A stretch of DNA of 64,000 bases from Struthio camelus. Lineage: Eukaryota; Chordata; Aves; Struthioniformes; Struthionidae. Where the stretch lies: assembly GCF_040807025.1 (NCBI RefSeq), contig NW_027182567.1:2771001-2835000 (forward strand), written 5' to 3'. A program made the position numbers and the translations under genes. Positions within the stretch are counted from its first letter, which is position 1. Every line of letters begins with the position of its first letter. Of the stretch, positions 21,830 through 33,726 are shown piece by piece. Below the pieces are notes generated by a model, which saw nothing but the letters and a program-made list of their open reading frames with translations, was not told the origin of the DNA and did no database searches.

Positions 21830-22560
21830 CAGTTTGCCCTCTCAGTTTTCAGCAGTTGCCAATTTTGAGACTTTTTAAAGCAAAGGCTTTTGCCATCCCC
21901 TACAATTGTCTCTTTTCTGACTTCAAGAGCCCTAGGTGGTTTTGTCTGGTCCGAGTAGAAATCCTCCATGATTCTGACAGTCTTTGTTGTATTTCTTTGC
22001 ACTTTTCCTGTTTTGCTTTGTCTACAACTGCACCTGTGGGGTTTTCTCCAATAGTGGAGTTCTCTGCCGTGTTGTCCGCTCTTTCCTAATGACTCCTAAC
22101 TCGGAGGTTTGTTTATCATCAAGCTGACATTTTATGATAACCATCCAGAATGATGTCATACTTTCCTGAGTAGTAATAGTTAATTTAGAACCATTCACTG
22201 TAGATGTTGGTTATTCCTTCCCAAGCACATTATTTTGCCTTTATCAGCGATTGACTTCATCCCCCATTTTGATGCATAGTCATTTAATGTCACAATACCC
22301 TTTTCAATGATTTGCAGTCAGTCTGAATGTTGTCTTCCTTGCAAATTTTGAATCATCAGCACACCTCAGTACTTCCCTGCATAACCTCTTCTTACAGCCT
22401 ACTTTCTTCAGGCCTTTAGCACCGGGACATTGCTGAGGCATCGTGAAAATCGAGAAAGACCCAAGCTGCGTCACTGATTCCTGAAACCAAGAGTTCTTGC
22501 TAATGGTGTGGCTAATCTTAACATCCTGAAGCCAGAGTAGAGTTGATTCCTCCACAACAA
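21830..22560 (-). mobile_element. Old, diverged CR1/L3-type LINE remnant, antisense
   Basis: Phrases such as TTTTGCCTTTATCAGCGATTG and TTTGAATCATCAGCACACC match, from memory, the antisense of old amniote CR1-type reverse transcriptase sequence. It is heavily diverged and has no open frame. The limits are approximate. Confidence 0.4.
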
Positions 22561-22976
22561 ATTACGTGTATCAACACATCTGCTAATTCTAATCTCTTTC
22601 AAAATTGACTGGACTATTATCTGTTCTGTTAGCTCTTAGAGTAGAGATTATCAATTTGCCCCAGGAGATATGTTTTAAATAGCAACCTGAAAATCCTTTG
22701 GGTGGAAAAGTTTCCCTGACAGGAAGGTTACACGGGCCAATCCTAAGGAAGCCAACGGTGTATGTTTAGGACTCTCTGCAGTGAAAGCCAATGCCAGAAT
22801 GATTATCATCCAATAGCTTCACACCTAACACATGAAAACAGAGGGTGTTGCTGATTTCTGTAATACTTGATCGGATTCTCGATTTGAATGTCTTCTTCAA
22901 AAAAACTTTCAAAAGGCAGAAGAAGAAGAGTGTGTGCCAGGTAATGAATTATGCATGTGGTCTGCAATACAGAATT

Positions 22977-22994
22977 AAAAAAAAAAAAAAAAAA
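22977..22994 (+). repeat. Poly-A tract
   Basis: A run of about 18 A followed by CAACAACG. No retroposed gene copy was recognised upstream. Confidence 0.8.
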
Positions 22995-24782
22995 CAACAA
23001 CGCTTGACTAGAATAGCATTTGACCAAATTTATATCCCACCATAGAGATTGTTGCTGTGACCTTAGCTAGGGCCACCCTCTGGTTCCTGATCTCCTTTTA
23101 CAAGGGAGGGAAAGTATGTGCAGTGTATAAGAGTGCTGAGTGCTTCTATTTATCTTTAATGAGTTTTCACTGTACAGATTAAACTGATACCTAGAATAAA
23201 AATTTCAGAAACATTTAAATAAGCTTGACAATTACATAGCTGGGCCTGGGTCACGAGCATCTTGAAGAGGAGATCGGAGATTTTGTGATTGCTATTCTCT
23301 GGGACGCCAGTGCCTCGGGCACTCTTGTGTGTCTCAATATGACTAGAACCATCACAGGCACTGACTTTAAACCACAGTTTAGCCTCACATTCTTTAATGT
23401 ATATTGCCTCAGTGTAAATCAGAAAAAAAGCTGGACCGCAATAGACAAAGAGTTATGCAGCGAAGAAAAGGGCCATTCCTTCCCTTTTTAGCAACCCTTT
23501 CCTTTCCTGTTTTTCTCTTTTGATTGCCAATGTTACTTTGGAGTCCATTTCCTTTCCTAGACAATTTAGCTGCATAGAAATGCAATGTGCGGACCCTGTC
23601 CTCATCACTGGCATGCAGTAGCACCTTTCAGCGGTACAGTGAGGGATATAGCAAGCGTTCATCATGTGTGCTTAGCCTTTTGTCACATGTTCACATCTAT
23701 CCTTTTCCTTGTCCCTCCCATTTTTAACCCTGTAATCTAACCAGCCTGGGGATAGACTTTGGCGAGTCATCATCTTTTAAGCAGGAACTTCATTATAGTA
23801 CTCTGTTTTTCACCATTTCGGTCACCTTGTAGGTTGGTGTGGCTTAGCCACTGAGCTCGCTCCGGGAAATGACAAGCAGTTAGTATTTAGGAAAAAAGGT
23901 ACTTAAGAGAAGGAGATATTTATTTCCATGTATTCCTTAGCGTCCTAAAAAGAGGTCAGCCTACAGTATTCGTGCATTAGTCATTACAGAGTAGCTTTTT
24001 ATCCCTTACACTTGTCATGAGGGCTGGGGAAGAGGAAGGAGCAGTCCGCCTTGTCTGTTTCGCTATAGTTTGAATGTTGGAAGAGGTGAGAGAATGGGAC
24101 TCTACATCTGTACTATGTACTCACATTGGAGAGAAAGGCTGTGCTTTCCCCTTGTAGGTGATGGATTTTGTGTTTCTTCGTAATAGAATGCTCAGGATCA
24201 CATTCATTAAAAGGCCTTGTTTTGTAAAAGCAGAAATACTTTGTGGTTTTCTTGAAATGTGTAATGGAAGCCTGTTGAGGGCAATGGCTGGCTGACTCAC
24301 TGTAGTTGTTCATAAAGACTGAGGATGGGCACCCCCCACACCTGATGTCCTAGGGTTTTCCTGTAATGGCTACAACAGCACAGAGTTTCACGTGCTCCTT
24401 TTCCCCCTTGTAATCCTTTTTCAAAGCAGAATGAAAACAAATGGTGAAATACTGAAAACTGCTGCAAATTGGCTGGCTCTAATCAGCAGTTCTTGAGTTC
24501 AAACAACTGCCTTGCACTAACCTCTGACAAGGCTACGTATGGAGGGTTTTTTTTTGGTTCTTTTGTTTTTTGTTAGAAGGTATTTTTTTTCAGGTATTGG
24601 GAAACATTCTATTTTTGGCTGAAGAAACTTGCAAAACATAATTTCAGGGCCTCGAGTGGACACACCCTCGATATTGCCTCTTGTCCACTCCAAATCAGCA
24701 GTATCAGATCTATGCTGAATTTGCAAGTGTAATATATGGTAATTTGGATCACTGGGTAGAAACTAGGCATATCTTTGTGAAT

Positions 24783-24800
24783 GAGAGAGAGAGAGAGAGA
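24783..24800 (+). repeat. GA microsatellite
   Basis: Nine tandem GA units in AT-rich intergenic DNA. Confidence 0.9.
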
Positions 24801-26316
24801 CGTGTTTTGTTGTCAGATATTTCCATAAAGGCAGAATCAGTGTGAAAGTATTAGATAAGGTGGTGCCTCCCTCTGACGGCTTGCTTTTGCCTTCAGACAT
24901 TACTGCAGGCAAATTCATATTGGGCAGTTATGAAATATCACCAAAGCTTAATGCAACAGGATTTTCCTGGCCAATACTGGCTCAAGGCTTTCAGCGCTGT
25001 CAGCAGAATTGAATTTTGCCACCTTAAAGATGAGATGTGGGAGCCAGGCCTTCAATGCCCCTGCCAGAAGAAGGTGAAAGAGGCTGAGGAAGGAATGGGG
25101 CTAGCCCAGAGGATCAGGAACCCTGGAGCGATCGGTCTTGATTGTCCCACTGGCAGTGCCAGAACGGGAGAAGATGGGGTTGTGAATGCTGGCAGTGTCT
25201 AACCCCATCCCTGCCAGTAATCACCAACCCAGATATCCTCATCCCTTCTTCGGCCTGGCTCTCCAGAGCTTTGACATAAACAAAGCAGATGTCAAGCCCA
25301 AGACCTTGTTCAGGACCTAGCTGACTTTCTACCAGGTAGTCACATGAAGCTAAAGATGCGTAGAACTGCCTCCCGATGTAGGCTCCCAATATATTTCCAT
25401 GGTTTTGTTAACCCGTGAGTCCAGCCTCGAGCGTGCCCCAGGAAATCCAGGCAGCTTTCTCAGCAGGGTGCCTTAGCTGGGGCAGGCAGGATGTTGCTCT
25501 ACTGCTGCCAGGCCTGAGCTGGCGCAGGCAGAGCTCGGCAGCCAGGTCCGCCCTGCCCTCTCTGACTGCAGAAGCACCAGGGGAAGAGGCAGCCCTGGCA
25601 TCTCTGCCCCTGCGATGTAGACTTGCACTTACCAGTTCTGGAAATCTGACCTCCCAACAATAACAATCAGCAGCCCAGACGGAAGGACTGAGTTCTGCAG
25701 TCAGTTCTCTTCAGTGCACAGCTGAGCAAGTGCTTTCAACAATTCTTATACAGTCTATCCTCCGTGACTAATGTTTTGTTAACAAATAGTTTGTTGTGCA
25801 GCTCATATGACTGTTAGGGGTTCCTAAAAAATACCTGAGCTGGTTTTACTAAATGCTTGTTACACTCCTCCTACCTTGGCACATGCCAGCTGGGTATTTG
25901 GTGTTGCAACATCGTCTTGTTTTTAAGGTAGAAGTGGAATCTGTATCTTGACCTGATTTCTCAGTTTGAGTCTGAACCACTTTTCTGCACATTCAATCTT
26001 TATATTCCCGCTATTGCTGGGGTGCAAAGTTATTAAAATTAGGCATGGATTGTTCTTACAAACGCTCATGAACAGGAAATCAAATACTGCATAGGGATTA
26101 ATTCTCTTCAGAATAGCACCTCTAAGCTGTTATTCCTTAAATTAATTCTCGAGCTGAAGTACTAGCTTTATGATATTTTAACATAGGACACAATTTACAT
26201 GTGATTGACTTTCCAATTTCTCTTTCAGGCATGCAAAACGATGTGGTTCTGGTACAATATTTAAGTCGTTCTTGTATGCCAGCTGGAAAGAAAAAACTCT
26301 GTAGTCTTAAAACACG

Positions 26317-26354
<38 letters not shown>
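26317..26354 (+). repeat. CA microsatellite
   Basis: About 19 tandem CA units, uninterrupted. Its length suggests it is polymorphic. Confidence 0.95.
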
Positions 26355-26356
<2 letters not shown>

Positions 26357-29300
26357 TGCTGTAAGATGCTGTTTAGATTTATAATCTAAATTATACCATG
26401 AATTTAAGGTCCCACTCCATTCAGGCAAGTCATGGGACCAAGCCTATCGTTACAATAAGCTTATACATCAAACCTTGCTTTGAAAACAAAAGGATGGACT
26501 GAAATATCCTTCTGGTTACAATAGTATTGAAATCTAGTATGCTTCACATAGTCTGGCTTCCCTCTGTTTAAAGTTATTAGCAAAGATGAATTTGGTTTTG
26601 TACGATTGAAAAAAAAACATACTGTAGACACTGGAGACATAATTATCACTATGCACTCTGTGTCGCTATATAAAATGTTCCCATGAATTCAAGTATTTGC
26701 TTCAGGTTTCAAAATTGTACGTGTCCTAAGTGAATGTATAGCGGCACTGTTATTTAATTACATTTTTGCCATCATTCGACCAATATGGTTCCTATGGGAC
26801 TATACTAAAGTCATTTTGGGAAACAATATAAAAATAGGAAATTATTGAGTATAAAATTAGGGACTTTTCCCCTTTTTTCCCCATCATTTCTCTCTGTCAT
26901 GGATAGTGGTGTTTCGTAACTTGTGTGGAGATATTTTTCTGCAAGAATAGAACTTGTTGATCAAACATTTTGGCAGCAACTCCCTCTTTTTTTTCCAAGT
27001 GCTCACACAGAGGGTAACTCTTTTGGGGAAGTCTTTGGAAGACAGCATTTCGATTTTGTCATTGTTAGAGTCACTGGGTGCCAATATCTGTGTGGTGGAG
27101 TCTAAATGTCCTTAAATCGTGAACAGTATACCCCAAAGATATTTTCAGTGCACAGTAAACCATTTTTATGTAGATCAGCTGTCAACTTCACAGTCTCAGC
27201 CTTAGCTAGATTCTTTCTTATTTTCATGTCATGAGCAACAATAACTGAAGTGTCAGTTAGCTAACAAGTCTGCTTCTCATTGCCACCTAACTGAAAACTC
27301 ACTGTAGAAAGCTGGTATTTACCAGTTTATTATTATTACTGTAGTCAGTCAGAGAAGGCAGCAGCTAAGATTTAGGAAATTCTCTGTGCCTGTGGAGAGC
27401 CCTGTTGTCCTCAGTGGGTCACAGCAGAAATCCACTTGTGCACGGTCTGACGCAGGGATGTGGTCATATACAGAATCTTTTTTAGCCGTGATTACCTTTT
27501 CACCAAGTGCACTGAAGGCCTATTCCATCTTTCAGCAGCATCAAAGGGATTAAGGGCAGGGGTTTAGTACTACCCATGTGATTCATTGAAGGAACCGATG
27601 GACAAGAGGAAATTAATTCCTTGTTGTTGCTTATTGAGTTTCTGGTAGCTGTGATGGGGTCTTATGGGATGTGGTGAGAACCCCATTGTGTCCATAGCTC
27701 TTTGCAGAATTGTGAACAACAGAACTGCATTTTTTGTGTAAGCCCAGAAAGTCTTTGCATCTTTTTTCTTTCCCTCCCGTCTTGCAGTAAAGGACTTTAC
27801 CCCCAGGTAAATGCCCACTTGCATAGGCATATGTGTCCATGGTATTGATTTGACTTTCAAGATGGTATAGCTTCTGTTTTTCAGGTGGGTAACGGTAGGA
27901 ATGGAATAACTGGGCCCTCTGTCTCAAGATAGGATCCTGAGATTGGCAATTTTGATGCAGATTTAGATAAACATCTCTAAGGCATGGCATAAATATAAAC
28001 ATTCTGCCTCAGAATGATGGCTGTGTTGAGGGGGGGTCAGCTGGGGGAGCTGTGTGTGATCCAGGTAGGCTTTAGCATCAGTATTCTTTCATAAGCCACA
28101 GGCCCGAAATATGCCATTGAACCAAGAATTTAAAGCCATTAAAAAACTGTAAGCTTAACTTGAAAACACAGGCCAATTCCTGCAGCTCATTCTGCGCCTG
28201 CGCCAGTCGTTAGATAAAACACAGTTGCTTAGTTCTCCTTCGCCGTGATTTCAGCTCATCCTCTTTTCTTCATTTGGGGGGGCGGGGGGGGACGGGACTA
28301 AGCGCCCGTTGCTGGGACGTAGCTGGTGAGTTCATCGTTTGAATGTGACCCTGTGCACAGGCCCCCACGACTCCAGTGCCTCTGCCCTGCTCTGCGCCGT
28401 GCAGGGGCTCTGGCTGGTGAAGGGGGCCAACGGGGCCGTGGCGGGGCTCAGGTGCCCCCGCACCCACCTTGCCTCTTCCCTGTCTCTGCAGCCGAATCGG
28501 CAGGGCAGAGCGCGTGCCTCCGCCGCAGCTGCTCCAGGATGTTTTTGGCAGGTCATTCCGCAGGCTTTTCGGCAGTTGAGATGCTGCAGGTTTTGAAGAG
28601 GAGTGGGCAGATGCCTTTTTTTTGCCCTTCCTGCCTCCGATACGGTAACCTCCAACAGGAGAGGCCTGCTGACACCAGTGTCTACAACGGTCATGATGTA
28701 TTTTGCCCCTGTGAGAGACTGTATGCCCTAAATGGAAGGCATCATATACACATACAGCCATGTGCGTGCACATGCGTGTGTATGTGCAGCTGCCTGCAGT
28801 TCAATTTATATTCATGCCAAGTTTGGATTCTGTTTCACTGTGAGGCAATCTTGGTAGTCTTTCATCCCAAGGAGCTTTCTCAGGAAAGGCACTTTGTCAT
28901 TTTCCATTTTGGAGTTTATGTTCTAAAGCATATTTTTAATGGATTCGCCTCTGTGGTTCCTGTGTGAAATTTTAGTCCGCTCATGTACTTTAGGAATCGT
29001 CTCAAAATGGTTTTCTTTATGCTCTGGAAACTCAGTTCTTAGACCCCCTCGAGGTCCGTCACACTGTTAACCTATTGACAACCAGCCCCTGCTAAGAACC
29101 TGGAAGTAGCTTCAGCTATTCCAACAGCATACAGGTTGATTTCATTTTGCATTTGTTTTTTAAATATTTGGCAGAGGGCTGGAAAAAATAATGCATTCGT
29201 GAAAATGATTCACTGAAATTACACTTGACTTTTCTGTAATTTTGTCAATGGCTGGATAAGATAATGTCTCTACGATATTTTATGTACTAGGAAGCCTAAG

Positions 29301-32300
29301 AATACAATGTGGGGGATGCTTCTTTGTTAGGAGTTGAGATCCCATCACGCTATATTTTGAAATAGGAGGCTTGTCTCATACCTGACTGCCTTATTAAAAC
29401 TGAATTGAATTAAGATATTTTTTTCTTTTCTTACCTTTCCCCCCAGAGCATCAATTTTTCATGCTTCTTGTTCTCATTTTGGACGCTGCTTTCCAGAAAA
29501 GGGAGAGAGAAAAAGAGCAATTCTCTACCTATTCCTAGTCTTCAAATATGACTGTTTCTTTGGCAGTCCTTTCCTTTTTCTCTGCAATGTGGTTGAAACA
29601 TCATTCAATATTTGCAGCTGGTAGGTCTCATGTGGAGAACAAAAATGCAGTGTAACAGAAAACTAAAACAGGAAATTTACTTCCTTTCTGAAGTAAAGGA
29701 AAAAAATGTCTTTTAACAGCAAGTCTTCATTTTCTCTTGCTACGTAAGGAAGTCCCTCCATGATTCTGGCATCCGCGGAAGAGGGGGAAGCCACATAATA
29801 CTGATGCTAATAGATTCCTGTCAGGACTTTGTCTTACCTTTTACTTTCCCCCCTTTGGAAACACAGAGATAGATTGAACAAGATGTTGGGGAATAATGGC
29901 GTGTAGTGAGTCTGTACTGTTTTTGCAGGTTTCTTTCCCTCCATCTTCATCTTTTCAGGAAGTAGGAAGAAAGATCGAGTTCTGTCCTGTATTTTCTGCT
30001 TGAAAAAGCGGTGATGCACCGTGCTGCGGGAGTCTGATCTTTTAAGGAACAGCAGCTGCATTTCAGCAGCATTTTGTCTCTGCGCAGCCTACCAAAACGC
30101 TGCCGTTTCCCACACCCAGCTGCCGCCGCTTGCAGCTGATTTCTTGGACTGACAGGAGCAAGTCTAATAGCAACTCTGCTTATGGCAAGCAGGAGGTGGA
30201 CACGGAGGGTCAGAGGTGGAACGTACTGGTCTCCTTGTTCTGCAGGGCAGATTTTCCCCCCTCCCTTCCTTGCTCGCCCTGTTTGCCACCAGCACGACAT
30301 CAGGCATGTGGGCAGGCTGGGTGCTGCCTTTGTCCCCCCGCCTGATCCCCCTTTTTGACATGGCCACGGAGTCTGAGGGTGCAGTCGTTCGGTATCGAAG
30401 CAATCACTGGCAGTACGGGGAGAAAAAAGTACATGGACGTGTAGGAGGTGAAGGTTTCACACAGAATACCCGTATATCCAACACAGCCTCATCAACAAGT
30501 GTTGAGGGAACTACTGTATTTCTCACTAACAAGAGCAAAATAAAAGCATGCTTGATCCGTGACAGTGCCATTTCACGTTAGCCTACAGTTGCAGCAGGAA
30601 TACTAGGTTTCTTACTTTTTTATATAATTAACTACCATACCACAATTCTCCTCTATAATTGCCACACTTAGCTATAGGATTTCCTACTGGTTGAATGATT
30701 TGCCTCATCCCTTGCATTTTTGCTTGTCGGCTCCCTACTGTTACTACATTAGAGGCTTGTACGGTTTAGACACTTTTTCCTGCAGCTTTGCTGTTCTCAT
30801 TTACTCTTTGCTCAGCTGATGAAAATAAGAGCTCTGCGCTCAGAGTGAGCACTCTGCTTTTGTTACGTGTTGAACAGTGCTTCACGTGTAGCAGGTCTTT
30901 TGTTGATACCCGCAATGGACTTTGCGCAGAGGTACATAACTCTGCTTTATGCCGCACTACTTTTTCTTTTTTAATACAAATGGCTATACTAATAGTTGAG
31001 GAAATAGTTTTAACGATAATGTCAGAAGTGTAGGTAGACTGGGATTTCATGAAATTCAGAATACAACTTGGCCTTTTCACCCTTTCTTCACCCCATTGCT
31101 GCAGACATAGTATTATGCCTTGGGATGTGGGGAATAGAATATAACATAACGTTGCTTTGCTAAAGGTGAGGTATAGGATCCCACAGACCCGTTCATTGTT
31201 CATCCTGGATGATGTCGGACAAGGATCTCTTTATGTCAATAAATTTGTTAAATAAAATGCTGGGGAAAATACCAAGACTGGTTATGAGCTGGCTGTATTG
31301 TATAAAAGCAACCTCTTTTTGTAGAGAGGAGCTCAGGGGTTGACATGAAACTCTAAACTTGCAGATTGACCTGAAATTCCATAGGATATGGCTGACAAAC
31401 TTCCTGAGGGCTATTTTGAGACTCCCTATCTTAAAGTGCAACATATGCCAGCGAGTACAGTATTATCAACACTCTTATTTTGCGTTTGCAATGATGGTGC
31501 AAGTGTTGGCTGTCTTTATAATGGCAAATCGTCTAGGTTAATTTCCAAAAGAAAATATTGATGGGACAGGGGACGGCCGCATGAAGTTGGAAAACTGTCC
31601 CATAGCTATATCGTGTGGTGAACATGTGGTTAATTATCCATTTAGTCCTGATCTCAAAAGGAGACGGTAACTTGTACATGAATGAAGTGTGTGACAGGTA
31701 CACCTAATTTAATTAATCTGCTGTGTAACACAAACCAAGTAAATAGTCATTTAGCCTATCTCTGAGGAGCAGCAAGTGTCAGATTCCTGACATGTACGCC
31801 CACGCAAAAGAGCAGATGGCATTGGCAAGGCCGGTCCGGAAGTAACAGCAGGAGAAAGTGCCTGTGCGCCTCTGTATGCTGCAGTGGGTGGTGACCTCGA
31901 TCATATTCTAGCTGCAAAACTACCCAACCACTTGCACAGGGTTCCTACAGTTTGCACTGTCCTTTCTGTAGGACTTGGGTGTTGTTCGGGGAGCAGCTGG
32001 AGCCTGAGGAGGGCATTCAGAGGCGTCAGCATTCAGAGCAGCTTTCACCTAATGCCCCTCCGAGCCCCAGGAAACCTGGCCACCCCTCAGGGCGCTCTCT
32101 GCAGCTTGTGTTTTGCTCCTCCCTCTGTGCTTTGTCCTGTTGAGCCGTTTCCTCTGTCGTGCACAGCAGTCGGTTGTAGTCTGTTGAGGTAGTTGAAGCT
32201 GAGGCCAGGGCCTAGTCTTCTGCCTGGGTCCTTTGAGAAGTGCCACATCTCGATGGACCAAGACTTTCTCTTCCAAGAAGCCAAGCCCCAAAGTGAAGTC

Positions 32301-33000
32301 CCTCCAGCTGCGGTGAGATGGTTGGTCTGTATTACAGATGATGGCTGGGTGTTAACTGTAACACTGAAATACTCCAAGTCTTTTCGATAGAATTCTGGGC
32401 AGGATGGCAACTGCGTGAAGAAGGCCCCGCAGCAGCTCACGCGGGCCTTCGTTCGTGTTGGAACGTTGTCAGGCCTTACACAAGGCTACTGCTCTTATTC
32501 CTCTCCTGTAACTGCTTGAAAGCTGTTACGCTCTTGTGCTAAGCGCAGCTGCTTTCTGCTAGCTTTCCTGCTTAGAAAAATGTTGACTAGAATATCATGC
32601 TTTTCAGAAAAGAAAAGCCCCAGACCCAAGGTCGCATCTTGCTGTAACCTCAAGTCACTTTGGCGGTGTTATCCTCCAGCACAAACATCAAACATGAGGC
32701 TCTGAAGGCTTCTTTTATAGACACCAGCAATTACTTCTCCCTGCCTATGCATAGGTTGTGCCCAGTAGTAAAGCATACCACGGCCGCCTTCTGCTAACAC
32801 GATAGTTGTTGATGTTTATTACAGCTCTTATTCCTTGCTTGCGCTTGTTGTTTAAACATGGCAAATCTTTTTCTGGTAAGCATGAACAGCAGTGAGCAAT
32901 GACAGAAGACAGGCTTTCTTTAGGAAAAATGCAGCAGGAGTTAAGCAAGGCCAGCCTGCTTTGACTCCTTGAACTTTGGCTCCTGGGACAGCACCTATGT

Positions 33001-33130
33001 TTTATTCACCTAACCCTGTGAGTTGTTCCGCTACAACTTTTTCCAGTTGCTTGAATGTACATAAGGCTATTGCCTAACATGTGCATTTTTAAATGTAATC
33101 ATGTGCTTACTAGGCACCACAGTGTTTATT
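33001..33130 (-). terminator. Candidate poly(A) signals for the CCDC81-like gene
   Basis: Minus-strand AATAAA hexamers occur at 33130-33125 and 33006-33001, about 500 and 620 bases beyond the putative last stop at 33629. AATAAA is common in AT-rich DNA, so the assignment is weak. Confidence 0.25.
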
Positions 33131-33294
33131 TGGTTTTGAGACTTTGTCTGAATATGGTGGATGGAGGAAGAAAGTGAGCAGCTTCTTGTTTGGTTTAAAT
33201 ATTCCTGCAGATGAGCTTCCATGGAGGGAAGGGTGTTTTGGCAGGACAAGTTGTGTGCGTGTGTGTATATAGCTCAATTAGACCTATATAGAAT

Positions 33295-33310
33295 TCTCTC
33301 TCTCTCTCTC
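33295..33310 (+). repeat. TC microsatellite
   Basis: Eight tandem TC units at the border between AT-rich DNA and the GC-richer CCDC81-like locus. Confidence 0.85.
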
Positions 33311-33628
33311 CACTAGAGAAGGCTAAATCAGCTCTTCCCTCCTCTCCCCAGTGTCCTCTTGCCACCACGTGCAGGCCATGGCAGGGCCCTCTCCACAGCT
33401 CTCTCAGGGACCAACAAGAAGTGGGCGATCCCTAGACCACAGCCACCACCAGCTGCAGCCAAATAGTTACGGCATGCTCTTGGGAGAGAGCCGCCCTGGC
33501 AGCAGGGGCTGACACCCAAGGCCTGACTCCTGAAGTGTGGCCTTCAGGCCTCTCCAATGCTCGCATGCTGTCAACGGCAGAGTTCCCACCACACCCAGGA
33601 AGGATCCACACCAGTTGGGGGATTTGGT

Positions 33629-33726
33629 TTACTTCAAGGGAACAAAGATTCCTGTGTGCTGGCACAGCTGACACTCAGTGATTCTTCTTCTCCTTCTGGC
33701 TCTGGAGACTGCCCTTCTTCCCAGGG
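33629..33726 (-). CDS. Possible last exon of CCDC81-like gene
   Basis: After acceptor CCCTCCTTAG, one frame reads an Arg-rich stretch and then TECQLCQHTGIFVPLK and a stop at 33629. This resembles the CxxC end of CCDC81. A second frame ends earlier, at 33675, with a Lys-rich tail. The choice rests on weak similarity. Confidence 0.28.

Larger units (their letters stand above)
23040..33290. other. Gene-poor AT-rich region
   Basis: About 10 kb with no recognised exons. It contains simple repeats at 24783-24800 (GA) and 26317-26354 (CA). Two more GC-rich patches lie at about 28250-28620 and 30040-30370. They have some CpG and could hold regulatory sequence, but no start exon could be defined there. 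Confidence 0.45.

Noticed and set aside
28326..28967. 213-codon plus-strand open frame
   Set aside because: Starts in a GC-rich patch and runs into AT-rich sequence with no recognisable domain. Likely chance.
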